A stretch of DNA of 9,026 bases from Gammaproteobacteria bacterium (GCA_030426005.1 JAUHZM010000112.1:1-9026); one strand, 5' to 3'; counted from the stretch's first letter, positions 1 to 6,468 are shown. Made by a program: numbers and translations. The notes: a model not told the origin generated them from the sequence alone.

Positions 1-1
1 C

Positions 2-661
2 ACAGCATACCGCACAACCAATCAATTGGAAGCAGCCAGCCTGCAGGCAAAAGATGCGTTGACAATCGCCGTCAATATTTTTGGTGACGATCATGTGTTT
101 ACCGCCAAAATTCTGATGAGTCTGGGAGGCATCCTGCTGGCTCAGGGTGAGTTGGATGCTGCGATTGATCACGCCAGTCGTGCGGTTGAGGTTTATAACA
201 GGCAACTTGGCGACGAGCACCACGAAACCCTGCAATACAAGACAGCATTGGTTGCCATGCTGGTGAAGAACAATCAGCACCAGTTGGCACTGGATGAGTT
301 GTTGTCCATCCTGCCCGTACAAAGGCGTCAGTTAGGCGCACAACACCGGGGAACCTTGTATGTTGAAATCATCCTCAGTAAAACCTATGCCGCGCTTCAC
401 AGGCTGGATGAAGCCATTGAGGTGGGTGAGCGTTGTCTGAACAACGCCACTGGCGGCAACGAAAAGAACATCATGGAGGTCTATTGTGCCCTGACACTGG
501 AAAACGCCTACTTCCTCAATGGACAATACAGCCAATCACTGAGGCTGATCGAAACCTATGAACAAGATCCCATGATCAGTCAGCAACCAGTGGCTGCCGA
601 TCAATTCAGTGCACACAAAACCTTCATCCAGCAAAAACAACAGGCAGATCCACCCGAGTGA
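2..661 (+). CDS. TPR repeat protein, kinesin-light-chain type (5' end outside window)
   Basis: The frame is open from the first bases of the window, so this is the C-terminal part of a longer protein. A TTG at 26 is the first start-like codon, but the in-frame residues before it (TAYRTTNQ) continue the helical pattern and no ribosome binding site precedes it. About 220 residues are visible. They form 42-residue helical pairs of the TPR_10/TPR_12 type, with recurrent G-D/A-x-H-x-x-T turns (GDDHVFTA, GDEHHETL, GAQHRGTL), each followed by an A-rich helix such as GELDAAIDHASRAVEV and HRLDEAIEVGERCL. Such arrays are protein-interaction scaffolds. In gammaproteobacteria they often form the C-terminal half of Ser/Thr kinases or signalling proteins, but the N-terminal domain is not in view. 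The last ~35 residues are polar and probably disordered. It converges with the ORF at 727-1482, and no clear terminator lies in the 65-bp gap. Confidence 0.85.
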   Translation, partial: TAYRTTNQLEAASLQAKDALTIAVNIFGDDHVFTAKILMSLGGILLAQGELDAAIDHASRAVEVYNRQLGDEHHETLQYKTALVAMLVKNNQHQLALDELLSILPVQRRQLGAQHRGTLYVEIILSKTYAALHRLDEAIEVGERCLNNATGGNEKNIMEVYCALTLENAYFLNGQYSQSLRLIETYEQDPMISQQPVAADQFSAHKTFIQQKQQADPPE

Positions 662-726
662 ACCTGCCTGCTGCCCTTCCCCCTCACCACTTCGCCTGAA
701 CCGTACCGGAGTGTGATCAGTTCAAT

Positions 727-981
727 TCAGTCAAAGTTGTTCATGAAAATGATGTCAGAGGCATAAGTTTCATCTGCTCCGGCATCGAAAGGTCCCTGGG
801 CATTGATCACATTGGGGTCATCAAATGCCCAGCTCTGACCGTCAATGTCCACAGTCCAGGAAGTTGAGTCAGCACACATGTCAATGGCCGGGGAAGTCTC
901 TGCCAGGTGATAATCCCTGTTTGCTGAATCAACAAAATCATCTGACACTGATTGCACATTCTGGAAATTGACAGTGGCATT
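727..981 (-). pseudogene. 3' remnant of a choice-of-anchor / beta-helix secreted protein gene
   Basis: This is the 3' part of the chimeric ORF, from about residue 168 to the stop. It carries the signature order of secreted parallel beta-helix proteins: VD-x-A-N-x-DYHL, then SPAID, then D-x-DGQ, then GADE. It ends in IFMNNFD, resembling the short C-terminal I/L-F-x-x-x-F-E/D tail I recall from many gammaproteobacterial surface proteins. Full-length members are several hundred residues long with an N-terminal signal peptide. Here everything upstream is replaced by epimerase sequence. The exact breakpoint cannot be fixed by eye; about 970-990 is my estimate, around the codons for S-I-T-N-A-T-V. 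Confidence 0.6.
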
Positions 982-1482
982 GGTGATGCTTTGGGTTTTA
1001 CCTGGTCCGTAAAATTCCGGTGCACGACAGATCAGCGCCTCGATTTCTCCTGCTTGCATTGCCGCGAGAAGCTGATTGGCGATCTGCGCGCGAACTCGGC
1101 CTTTGGCACCGTTGGGCTCAAACCGCGTCTGTTCTGTCTGCGGTTCACTGGTCTGCGGGTACATATAAGTATTGTCAAAAAACACTAATTTCGCACGATG
1201 CTCGCGACAACCTTTGATCACGTTCTGCATGATCAGCGGCCATTGATTTACCCAACGTTTAGTATCCATCGGCAATCCGGCTGTCAGGTAAACAACCTCT
1301 GAACCGGCGATTGCTGCCGAGGTTTGTGAAGCATCCGTTAAGTTAGCAGAAAGAACGGAATCTGATGGATTGATCTTCTGTGGCTGACGGCTGACGACAC
1401 GGATCGCGTCGGTATGATACGTCTTCAAGGCCAGTGCTAATTCTGTGCCGATCTGACCACTTGCGCCGAGTATGGTGTGCAT
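727..1482 (-). CDS. Chimeric ORF: NAD(P)-dependent epimerase N-terminal half joined to a beta-helix surface-protein tail
   Basis: The 251-residue frame starts at ATG 1482. Residues 1-~167 look like an NAD-dependent epimerase/dehydratase (extended SDR): Rossmann loop GASGQIG at 6-12, a strand with YLTAGLP, the FFDNTYMYP segment with the catalytic-type Tyr near 106, and RAPEFYGPGKTQS near 153-165. Members of this family usually run ~300-330 residues, and the substrate-binding C-terminal half is absent. From about residue 168 the sequence changes to a choice-of-anchor/beta-helix C-terminus: DFVDSANRDYHL, SPAIDMC, DIDGQSWAFDDP, FDAGADE and the terminal IFMNNFD. These two parts do not belong together in any family I know. 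CpG is rare below ~1005 (4 in 285 bp) and frequent above it (about 17 in 155 bp). The protein is probably a non-functional fusion product, or an assembly join. I call it a real open frame but doubt it encodes a working enzyme. Confidence 0.75.
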   Translation of the reverse strand: MHTILGASGQIGTELALALKTYHTDAIRVVSRQPQKINPSDSVLSANLTDASQTSAAIAGSEVVYLTAGLPMDTKRWVNQWPLIMQNVIKGCREHRAKLVFFDNTYMYPQTSEPQTEQTRFEPNGAKGRVRAQIANQLLAAMQAGEIEALICRAPEFYGPGKTQSITNATVNFQNVQSVSDDFVDSANRDYHLAETSPAIDMCADSTSWTVDIDGQSWAFDDPNVINAQGPFDAGADETYASDIIFMNNFD

Positions 1483-1533
1483 AAATATTGGTTTCCGGTT
1501 CGTGAGAGTGCAACTATCTAAACGTCAAGATCT

Positions 1534-1547
1534 TTGATCTGAATCAA
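1534..1547 (+). promoter_or_regulatory. FNR/ANR-type operator, perfect consensus
   Basis: The sequence TTGAT-CTGA-ATCAA matches the FNR consensus (TTGAT-N4-ATCAA) at every position. Its centre at 1540.5 predicts a start site near 1582 if it acts as a class II activator site at -41.5. A plausible -10 element, TATTGT at 1570-1575, sits at the right place. The first downstream gene starts at 1612. No comparable -10 is found at the equivalent place towards the divergent epimerase ORF, so rightward control is favoured. Confidence 0.7.
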
Positions 1548-1569
1548 CTTCTTCGTGGCAGCAAGTTGC

Positions 1570-1575
1570 TATTGT
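1570..1575 (+). promoter_or_regulatory. Candidate -10 element of an FNR-dependent promoter
   Basis: TATTGT matches the sigma-70 -10 consensus at four of six positions. It lies 22 bases after the end of the perfect FNR box, the spacing expected when FNR replaces the -35 contact. It would give a leader of about 30 bases before the ATG at 1612. Confidence 0.4.
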
Positions 1576-1611
1576 TAATGTGAGCTGACTTCCAACTATG
1601 AGGTATATCCT

Positions 1612-1800
1612 ATGTTTACTGCAAATATTAACTCTACTGACCGAATCATCCGCTTGATTCTCGGGCTGGTCCTGATTAGTTTGGCGTTTTTTGGTCCACA
1701 AACACCTTGGGGTTATCTGGGTATAATCCTGGTGGTAACCGCATTTATTAACTTTTGCCCTCTGTATGCTGTGTTCGGATTCAGCACAAAAAAGAAATAA
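1612..1800 (+). CDS. DUF2892 small inner-membrane protein
   Basis: This 62-residue protein has the DUF2892 (YgaP C-terminal-like) layout: a short polar start, the conserved N-x-x-D-R-I-I-R motif at residues 6-14, a first membrane helix (RLILGLVLISLAFFG), a short loop with PWGYLG, and a second helix ending at FINFCPLYAVFGF. The lone Cys in the FCPLY segment is typical of the family. GAGGT at 1600-1604 lies 7 bases before the ATG and fixes the start. The function is not established; relatives often accompany rhodanese or sulfur/redox genes. It is the first gene after the FNR box, followed 22 bp later by the phosphatase lipoprotein, so the pair is probably co-transcribed under anaerobic control. 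Confidence 0.85.
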   Translation: MFTANINSTDRIIRLILGLVLISLAFFGPQTPWGYLGIILVVTAFINFCPLYAVFGFSTKKK

Positions 1801-1822
1801 GCTTTAAGTGAGGAAACAATCT

Positions 1823-2368
1823 GTGTTTAAACTACCAAAAGCCGGTATTGCGTCTATTGCGATCCTTATCACGCTCTCGATGTTGAGTGGCTGTACTACC
1901 CATCAAGCGGCGTCAAGCGAGACTACGAAAGCTGAAGTCGCACTCCCAGCATCAATCAAGCATGTTGAGAATGGACTGTATTCGGCGTCACAGCCTTCAC
2001 CGGCTGAGTTGCGCGAGCTCCAAACGCTGGGCGTCAAAACGGTCATTAGTCTGCGAAACCCCGCCGAAACGGATTGGGATGAAGCCGCTCTGGTATCAGA
2101 ACTCGGTATGAAGTTCATCAATCTGCCTGTCGCTGGCGCGGCTGGCATCAACGAAGAGAACGCACGTACGTTAGCCCGCCTTATCGATGAGCATGACGAG
2201 GAACCCTTACTTGTTCACTGTGGCAGTGGCAATCGAGTTGGTGCATTAATGGCGACAGCGTCAAATAAAGTTGACAACCAAGATATTGAAACCTCAATTG
2301 CGATTGGTAAGAAGTGGGGAATGACAACACTGGAGCCGAAAGTTCGTTGGATTATCGAGTCAGAATAA
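1823..2368 (+). CDS. DUF442-type protein tyrosine phosphatase-like lipoprotein
   Basis: The 181-residue product begins with a lipoprotein signal: a K-containing start, the hydrophobic run IASIAILITLSM and lipobox LSGC with the acylated Cys at 24. The mature part is the dual-specificity-phosphatase fold of the DUF442 (beta-lactamase-hydrolase-like) family. It shows YSASQPSPAEL near 53-63, GVKTVISLRNPAE near 70-82, and the P-loop VHCGSGNRVGAL with Cys133 and Arg138. The loop is C-x4-R rather than the classic C-x5-R, as is usual in this family. I chose GTG 1823 because AGGA at 1811-1814 lies 8 bases upstream. A GTG at 1808 would add five residues but has no ribosome binding site. The protein should sit in the inner or outer membrane facing the periplasm; its substrate is unknown. 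It shares the FNR-linked promoter with the DUF2892 gene. Confidence 0.8.
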   Translation: MFKLPKAGIASIAILITLSMLSGCTTHQAASSETTKAEVALPASIKHVENGLYSASQPSPAELRELQTLGVKTVISLRNPAETDWDEAALVSELGMKFINLPVAGAAGINEENARTLARLIDEHDEEPLLVHCGSGNRVGALMATASNKVDNQDIETSIAIGKKWGMTTLEPKVRWIIESE

Positions 2369-2378
2369 TCAGACTCGA
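2355..2378 (+). terminator. Small hairpin at the end of the phosphatase gene
   Basis: TCGAGTC at 2355-2361 pairs perfectly with GACTCGA at 2372-2378 across a 10-base loop that contains the TAA stop. Only GTTTC follows rather than a T run, so it is at best a weak terminator or an RNA-stabilising hairpin. Confidence 0.3.
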
Positions 2379-2390
2379 GTTTCGCAAGCA

Positions 2391-2440
2391 TTCGGTTTAT
2401 GATCCGAGCTTACGTAGTTAGTTCTCTAATTTAAACCGAA
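2391..2440. repeat. 9-bp perfect inverted repeat upstream of the copper cassette
   Basis: TTCGGTTTA at 2391-2399 is the exact reverse complement of TAAACCGAA at 2432-2440, with 32 bases between. It fills most of the gap between the phosphatase stop (2368) and the DUF2946-like start (2456). It could be a looped operator pair or a long-loop RNA hairpin in the leader. The start at 2456 has no clear Shine-Dalgarno sequence, which makes leader structure relevant. Confidence 0.35.
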
Positions 2441-2455
2441 CGGATCCCGCACCAC

Positions 2456-2842
2456 ATGTTAGCCCGCATCACAGGTCGTACTCGCCGATCACAGCGCACC
2501 AGTCGCTGGATTGCGCAGTCGCTCGTGTTGTTGATGCTGGTTAATACGCTCGCGGCCGCCACACAATCCAGTACCCCCACGCAGGTATTGCTGTGTACGA
2601 GTCAGGGTTATCAATGGGTTTCCATCGAAGAGCAGGGCAGCTCTGAATCCAAGCAAAGCGTTTACCATTGCGCGTTTTGTCTGTTAAACACGGACGTCGA
2701 CCTACCGGTCATTATTCGTCAATCAGACTGGTCTGGACCAGTTCTGACACATCAATTTGCGCACATCTCAAACGCGCATTTTTTACTCTCGACTGATCGG
2801 GTTTATCTGCACCCAAGTCGAGCGCCGCCTTTCCTCTCTTAG
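2456..2842 (+). CDS. DUF2946-like exported Cys/His protein
   Basis: This 128-residue protein has an Arg-rich start, one hydrophobic segment at about 19-36 (IAQSLVLLMLVNTLAAAT; signal peptide or anchor), and two conserved-looking metal-ligand patches. These are LLCTSQGYQW with Cys47, and YHCAFC with His71, Cys72 and Cys75. That order, a C-T-x-x-G motif followed by H-C-x-x-C, matches DUF2946 proteins, which are commonly encoded directly beside TonB-dependent copper receptors. The protein ends in RAPPFLS. It would act in the periplasm or at the inner membrane, and copper binding is inferred from the ligands and from the receptor gene 137 bp downstream. No good ribosome binding site precedes the ATG, so the exact start is less certain than the frame. 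It is not clear whether it is co-transcribed with the receptor. Confidence 0.7.
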   Translation: MLARITGRTRRSQRTSRWIAQSLVLLMLVNTLAAATQSSTPTQVLLCTSQGYQWVSIEEQGSSESKQSVYHCAFCLLNTDVDLPVIIRQSDWSGPVLTHQFAHISNAHFLLSTDRVYLHPSRAPPFLS

Positions 2843-2979
2843 TTTATCCAGCTTTTAAACCGTCGTTATTGTGCCTGCTCATGCGAGCTTAGACGCGTGT
2901 ACGTGTAGATATCGACTACCAAATTGATCAAAGCTCATGCTTGTTTGAGCATTGCGAATAACTTAAGAGGAATTTCATT

Positions 2980-5061
2980 ATGCGTAACACTACTGCGCTG
3001 ATTGGTCTGGCGTGCTTCGCCTTGCCACATACACCCTTACTTGCCAACGAAGCACCAATCGAAGAGGTGATCGTGGTTGAAAAATACAGCAAACGTACAA
3101 TTTTGCTTGAAGACACGCTGTCGGTATCGCCTGATACCGCCCAACTACTCAAAGACGTGCCCGGCGGCAACGTTAATGGCAACGGCCCGCTCACGGGCAT
3201 TCCCCAGTATCGTGGGATGTACGGCCCGCGTATTGGCGTCACAGTAAACGGGGCCGCTATTGCGCCAGCTGGCCCGAACTGGATGGATCCACCTTTGTCG
3301 TACGCAGCACCATCGCAACTGGTGTCGCTGGAAGTGTATCGTGGTATCGCGCCGGTCAGTGTCATGCCAGAGTCGATCGGCGGTGCGATTGTCAGTAACA
3401 CCAAACTCGGTGATTTTTCCGAAACGGACGACTGGCAACGGACTGGCCGTGTGTCTTTTTCCGGTCAAACGGTGAATGATGCGTCACTATTTGGGGGTAT
3501 GGCCTCATTCGCCAATCAGTCACACCACATCGCGGTGGCCGCTATGTCTGAGCAGGGCGAGGATCAGTCTTTTCCTGAAGGCAAAATTCGTCCAACCGAG
3601 TTCGATCGGCAACGTGGCGAGATCGCGTATGGCTATCGTCGCGACGCACACACCTTTGAGTTGGGTTATACACGTAATGAAACCGGCAATACTGGCACGC
3701 CCGCGCTCCCCATGGATATTGATTATTTTGATGGTGATCTGTTTCGCGCAAATTACGCGTACGCTGGTGACAGCTGGTCGATAAATACACAACTTAACGC
3801 AAGTGAGTTGGTACATGGCATGACCAAGTATCACCTTCGGCCTGCGCCGCAAAGCCCCGCACAATGGCGTCAAAATACCACTGACGTCGACAATCTTGGC
3901 CTTCATGTCACCGCACAACGAGACGACAATCTGGGGCACTGGTTACTTGGGGCAGACTATCAGCAAGAGGAGCACGACGGTTTGATCGACAACCCGAACA
4001 ATCCCATGTTCTTTGTTGAGGGCTTCAATAACGCCAGTCGTGAAGTGGTCGGAGTCTTCGTCGAGCGTGAACATCGCTTGACTGATTATTTGGTGTCCGA
4101 AATTGGTCTTCGCGTCAATCACGTGACCTCGGATGCCGATGCAGTCGATGCCACGCCAGCACGCATGATGCCACCAGCGATGATGTTACGCGATACGTTT
4201 AATGCCACAGATCGAAAGGCAGATGACACCAATATCGATGCCACCGCTAAGGTGTGGTGGTCGCAAAATGAAAACCTAGTCTGGTACGCCGGGCTCGCGC
4301 GTAAAAATCGCTCAGCCTCGTTTGTCGAGCGCTATTTGTGGTTGCCGTTGCAAGCCACCGGCCGATTGGCAGACGGTTTTACCTACACCGGAAACCTGAC
4401 CCTCAAGCCCGAGCAATCGAATGAAATTGAGTTTGGTGCTGACTGGTCGCACAAGCAGTTCAGTATGTCACCACGCGTATTTTTCCGTGATGTAGATGAT
4501 TTTATTCAAGGCACACCCAGCGCTAATGCGAGCGCAGTGATGATGGTGCGAATGATGAACATGGCCAACGGCACAACCAATCCCGACCCGCTGCAATTCA
4601 ATAATGTCGATGCGCGTTTTTATGGCTTTGATCTGGACTGGCGTGCCAGTATTAATGACCAGTGGTCGATCTCTGGTCTGCTCAATTATGTTCGTGGCGA
4701 ACGTCGCGATATTGACGATGATTTGTACCGCATCGCGCCGCCCAACGCCTCGATTCAACTTAACTATGCAGCACAACGCGTTGATGCCAGCCTTGAGTTG
4801 GTGGCCTACGACGACCAAACGCACGTAAGCCATACCAACCGCGAAGCACAAACCGACGGTTATACGCTAATCAACCTAACAGCGGCGTATCAGTTTAGTG
4901 ATCGTTTACGGTTAGTGGTTGGCGCGGAGAACTTGCTAGACGAAAGCTATCTCGATCATCTGGCGGGCTACAACCGCGCACGAAACCCAGATATCATGCT
5001 GGGTAGTCGTTTACCGGGAACCGGCCGCAATGCCTTTTTACGTGCCGATATCGCGTGGTAA
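2980..5061 (+). CDS. TonB-dependent outer-membrane receptor, copper-receptor (OprC/NosA-like) type
   Basis: The 693-residue protein starts at ATG 2980 with AGAGGA at 2966-2971. It has a signal peptide (1-~23), a TonB-box-like stretch EEVIVVE at 28-34, a plug domain (~45-145) and a beta-barrel ending in ADIAW, a typical outer-membrane C-terminus with a final aromatic residue. RGMYGPR (78-84) and WMDPPLSY (101-108) resemble the OprC plug region. HGM at 279-281 sits where OprC has its HxM copper ligands. As I recall, the OprC site is CxxxM plus HxM; here Met102, His279 and Met281 are present but the Cys position is Gly98, and the mature protein has no Cys at all. Two Met-rich loops stand out: MMPPAMM (396-402) and MMVRMMNM (521-528). 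The energised transporter probably takes up copper or a copper complex via TonB-ExbBD. It lies between the DUF2946-like and DUF3365 genes, and the substrate is inferred. Confidence 0.88.
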   Translation: MRNTTALIGLACFALPHTPLLANEAPIEEVIVVEKYSKRTILLEDTLSVSPDTAQLLKDVPGGNVNGNGPLTGIPQYRGMYGPRIGVTVNGAAIAPAGPNWMDPPLSYAAPSQLVSLEVYRGIAPVSVMPESIGGAIVSNTKLGDFSETDDWQRTGRVSFSGQTVNDASLFGGMASFANQSHHIAVAAMSEQGEDQSFPEGKIRPTEFDRQRGEIAYGYRRDAHTFELGYTRNETGNTGTPALPMDIDYFDGDLFRANYAYAGDSWSINTQLNASELVHGMTKYHLRPAPQSPAQWRQNTTDVDNLGLHVTAQRDDNLGHWLLGADYQQEEHDGLIDNPNNPMFFVEGFNNASREVVGVFVEREHRLTDYLVSEIGLRVNHVTSDADAVDATPARMMPPAMMLRDTFNATDRKADDTNIDATAKVWWSQNENLVWYAGLARKNRSASFVERYLWLPLQATGRLADGFTYTGNLTLKPEQSNEIEFGADWSHKQFSMSPRVFFRDVDDFIQGTPSANASAVMMVRMMNMANGTTNPDPLQFNNVDARFYGFDLDWRASINDQWSISGLLNYVRGERRDIDDDLYRIAPPNASIQLNYAAQRVDASLELVAYDDQTHVSHTNREAQTDGYTLINLTAAYQFSDRLRLVVGAENLLDESYLDHLAGYNRARNPDIMLGSRLPGTGRNAFLRADIAW

Positions 5062-5080
5062 CTCAACGAGAGCGTTTTTA

Positions 5081-5112
5081 CCTTGTCACGTGGCCGAAGT
5101 CGCGTGACAGGG
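5081..5112 (+). repeat. Intergenic hairpin between receptor and DUF3365 gene
   Basis: CCTTGTCACG at 5081-5090 pairs with CGTGACAGGG at 5103-5112: ten pairs with one G-T wobble, across a 12-base loop. No T run follows, so it is not a standard terminator. It may be a processing or mRNA-stability hairpin within an operon that sets different levels of receptor and downstream protein. Confidence 0.45.
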
Positions 5113-5149
5113 CGAACCGGCAAGCCAACTCAAGGCGAGGAGCAGCACA

Positions 5150-5743
5150 ATGACCAAAACCCAGTTACTAAGCAGTCTCACGATCTTGATACTGATCACC
5201 TGGCAGCCGCACAGCCACGCTCAAAGTGACGATATAGCCATGCGTACCCATCAGGCGCGCGCAGTAGCCGACGAACTCGTGACTACCTTAGGTAGTAAAC
5301 TTAAGTCGGAGATGTCAGCTAACGGGCCAGTCGAGGCTATCGACGTATGTCGCACAGTTGCGCCCGCCATCGCCAACACGCTGTCGTTACAGAACGGTTG
5401 GCGTGTCACGCGTATCAGTCACAAACCACGTAACAGCATGATCGGGCTTGCTGACAGCTGGGAACAAACTGTGCTTCAGGACTTTCTTAGCCGAGCTAAC
5501 GATGTAGAGAAGGTAGCGGAGATGGAACACGCCGAAGTGGTGCAGGAACCGCAAGGTCGGTTTTTTCGCTACGTTCGTGCACTTGAAACCAAGCCAGTGT
5601 GCCTAGCGTGTCATGGCGCTCAGGCGCAGATCCCGGAACCGGTCAAAGCTCAACTCAAGGAGAATTACCCGCATGACCGCGCATACGGATTCCAGCTTGG
5701 CGAGTTGCGCGGTGCAATCAGCATTAAACAGCCGATGGAATAG
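5150..5743 (+). CDS. Periplasmic DUF3365 (Tll0287-like) c-type haem protein
   Basis: The 197-residue product starts at ATG 5150, with GAGGAG at 5137-5142 seven bases upstream. A signal peptide covers residues 1-~24 (hydrophobic LLSSLTILILITW, likely cleavage after SHA). The rest matches the DUF3365/Tll0287-like fold: an N-terminal helix with RAVADELVTTLGSKL, the AIDVC segment (Cys67), WRVTRISHKPRN at 84-95, and the haem-c attachment motif CLACH at 151-155 near the C-terminus. The protein then ends with YGFQLGELRGAISI. Family members are small single-haem sensor or redox proteins, alone or as sensor domains of kinases and cyclases; this is a stand-alone version. Haem would be attached in the periplasm by the Ccm system. 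It follows the receptor by 88 bp on the same strand and is probably co-transcribed, suggesting a redox or metal-sensing partner role, which I infer only from position. Confidence 0.82.
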   Translation: MTKTQLLSSLTILILITWQPHSHAQSDDIAMRTHQARAVADELVTTLGSKLKSEMSANGPVEAIDVCRTVAPAIANTLSLQNGWRVTRISHKPRNSMIGLADSWEQTVLQDFLSRANDVEKVAEMEHAEVVQEPQGRFFRYVRALETKPVCLACHGAQAQIPEPVKAQLKENYPHDRAYGFQLGELRGAISIKQPME

Positions 5744-5764
5744 GGCAGTTAAAGCGAGCTAGTT

Positions 5765-5802
5765 CGCCACGATGACGCCAGTGATTCTGGGTCACCGTGG
5801 CG
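5765..5802. terminator. Strong hairpin between convergent genes, possible bidirectional terminator
   Basis: CGCCACGATGACGCCAG (5765-5781) pairs with CTGGGTCACCGTGGCG (5787-5802) around a 5-base loop, with one mismatch and one bulged base. It lies between the stops of the DUF3365 gene (5743) and the CBS gene (5815). Neither side has a T run, so termination is likely inefficient, or the hairpin instead protects the 3' ends of the messages. Confidence 0.5.
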
Positions 5803-5814
5803 TGGTGATTGCAG

Positions 5815-6372
5815 CTATTGTGCTGGTGCGTGGATTTTATAAAAATCCGGTTTATCCTGAATATGAATTGGCTGATGCAGTTTGTTGGCAATATCCGAAG
5901 CAGAAAAAATGCCGCGGATTAAATGCGCTTCTGAATCAATCACTAAGCAATGCTGCTGACCACTGTCCTTCAGTGTCTCAATCACATCGGCAATTGTGGC
6001 CTTGCGGATTTGCGCATAACTCACGCAACGCAATGCGCGTTTTGGCAGCATAAAATCGGTCGCAGGTATCTCGCTTCGAACGTGTCCCTCAGAGACCTTT
6101 TTCATAATCTTACGCTCAAGAATGTCATCTGAACTGATGATGCCCAGAAAACGCCCATTGTCGTCGAGCACCACTTCAGTTTGCACATTGGCAGCCTGCA
6201 TTAACCGCCGCGCCTCAACCGCAGATAAGCTGGATTTTATGGTCTGAGGTTTTGCTTTTTTGAAGTCGACAAAGAAGTGAATCGCCGGCGAGGAGGTCGT
6301 TAGATTGGTCTCTTCATCAGGCCATGCCAGTTCATCGACTTCGACCGTTGGCGTGAGCTTTAAGGTACTCAT
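5815..6372 (-). CDS. CBS-pair domain protein
   Basis: The 185-residue soluble protein has two consecutive CBS motifs. The first runs over about residues 40-95 with VVLDDNGRFLGIISSDDIL, the second over about 110-170 with HCLVIDSEAHLIRGIFSASD. The G-I-I/F-S-x-x-D-I pattern that closes each CBS repeat is clear. CBS pairs bind adenine nucleotides and act as energy or ionic-state sensors. No catalytic or DNA-binding domain is attached, so the protein probably works by binding a partner. I start it at ATG 6372-6370 because GGAGGT lies six bases upstream; a GTG at 6390 would add six residues and read through that ribosome binding site. It is convergent with the DUF3365 gene. Its target is not evident from the neighbours. 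Confidence 0.85.
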   Translation of the reverse strand: MSTLKLTPTVEVDELAWPDEETNLTTSSPAIHFFVDFKKAKPQTIKSSLSAVEARRLMQAANVQTEVVLDDNGRFLGIISSDDILERKIMKKVSEGHVRSEIPATDFMLPKRALRCVSYAQIRKATIADVIETLKDSGQQHCLVIDSEAHLIRGIFSASDIANKLHQPIHIQDKPDFYKIHAPAQ

Positions 6373-6453
6373 TGAGTCACCTCCATGCACGTTACAATCT
6401 GGTGAGTAACAAAGGTCTGCAGCGCAGGTTTACGTTCAGAGACGGATTGAAAT

Positions 6454-6468
6454 GTGTCGTATCGACAC
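6454..6468. promoter_or_regulatory. Compact inverted repeat upstream of the CBS gene, candidate operator
   Basis: GTGTCG-TAT-CGACAC is a perfect 6-bp inverted repeat with a 3-bp centre, about 90 bases before the CBS start and about 70 bases after the end of the small CxxC gene. It has the size of a dimeric repressor site. I do not recognise the regulator. Confidence 0.35.

Noticed and set aside
807..1188. Other frames (both strands) across the chimeric junction as intact small genes
   Set aside because: They show no domain or start signal; the frame at 727-1482 explains both flanks with recognisable motifs.
2924..2937. TTGAT half-site before the receptor as a second FNR box
   Set aside because: Only the first half matches; after four bases the sequence is GCTCA, not ATCAA.
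2928..3404. 158-residue minus-strand frame opposite the start of the receptor gene
   Set aside because: It is antisense to the signal peptide and plug of a clear TonB-dependent receptor, has no ribosome binding site, and shows no domain pattern.
3520..3939. 139-residue minus-strand frame inside the receptor gene
   Set aside because: It lies wholly opposite the barrel-coding part of the receptor and has an unnatural composition; a shadow frame.
5772..6053. 93-residue plus-strand frame starting in the convergent hairpin
   Set aside because: It is antisense to the CBS gene, begins inside the stem-loop, and its product looks random.
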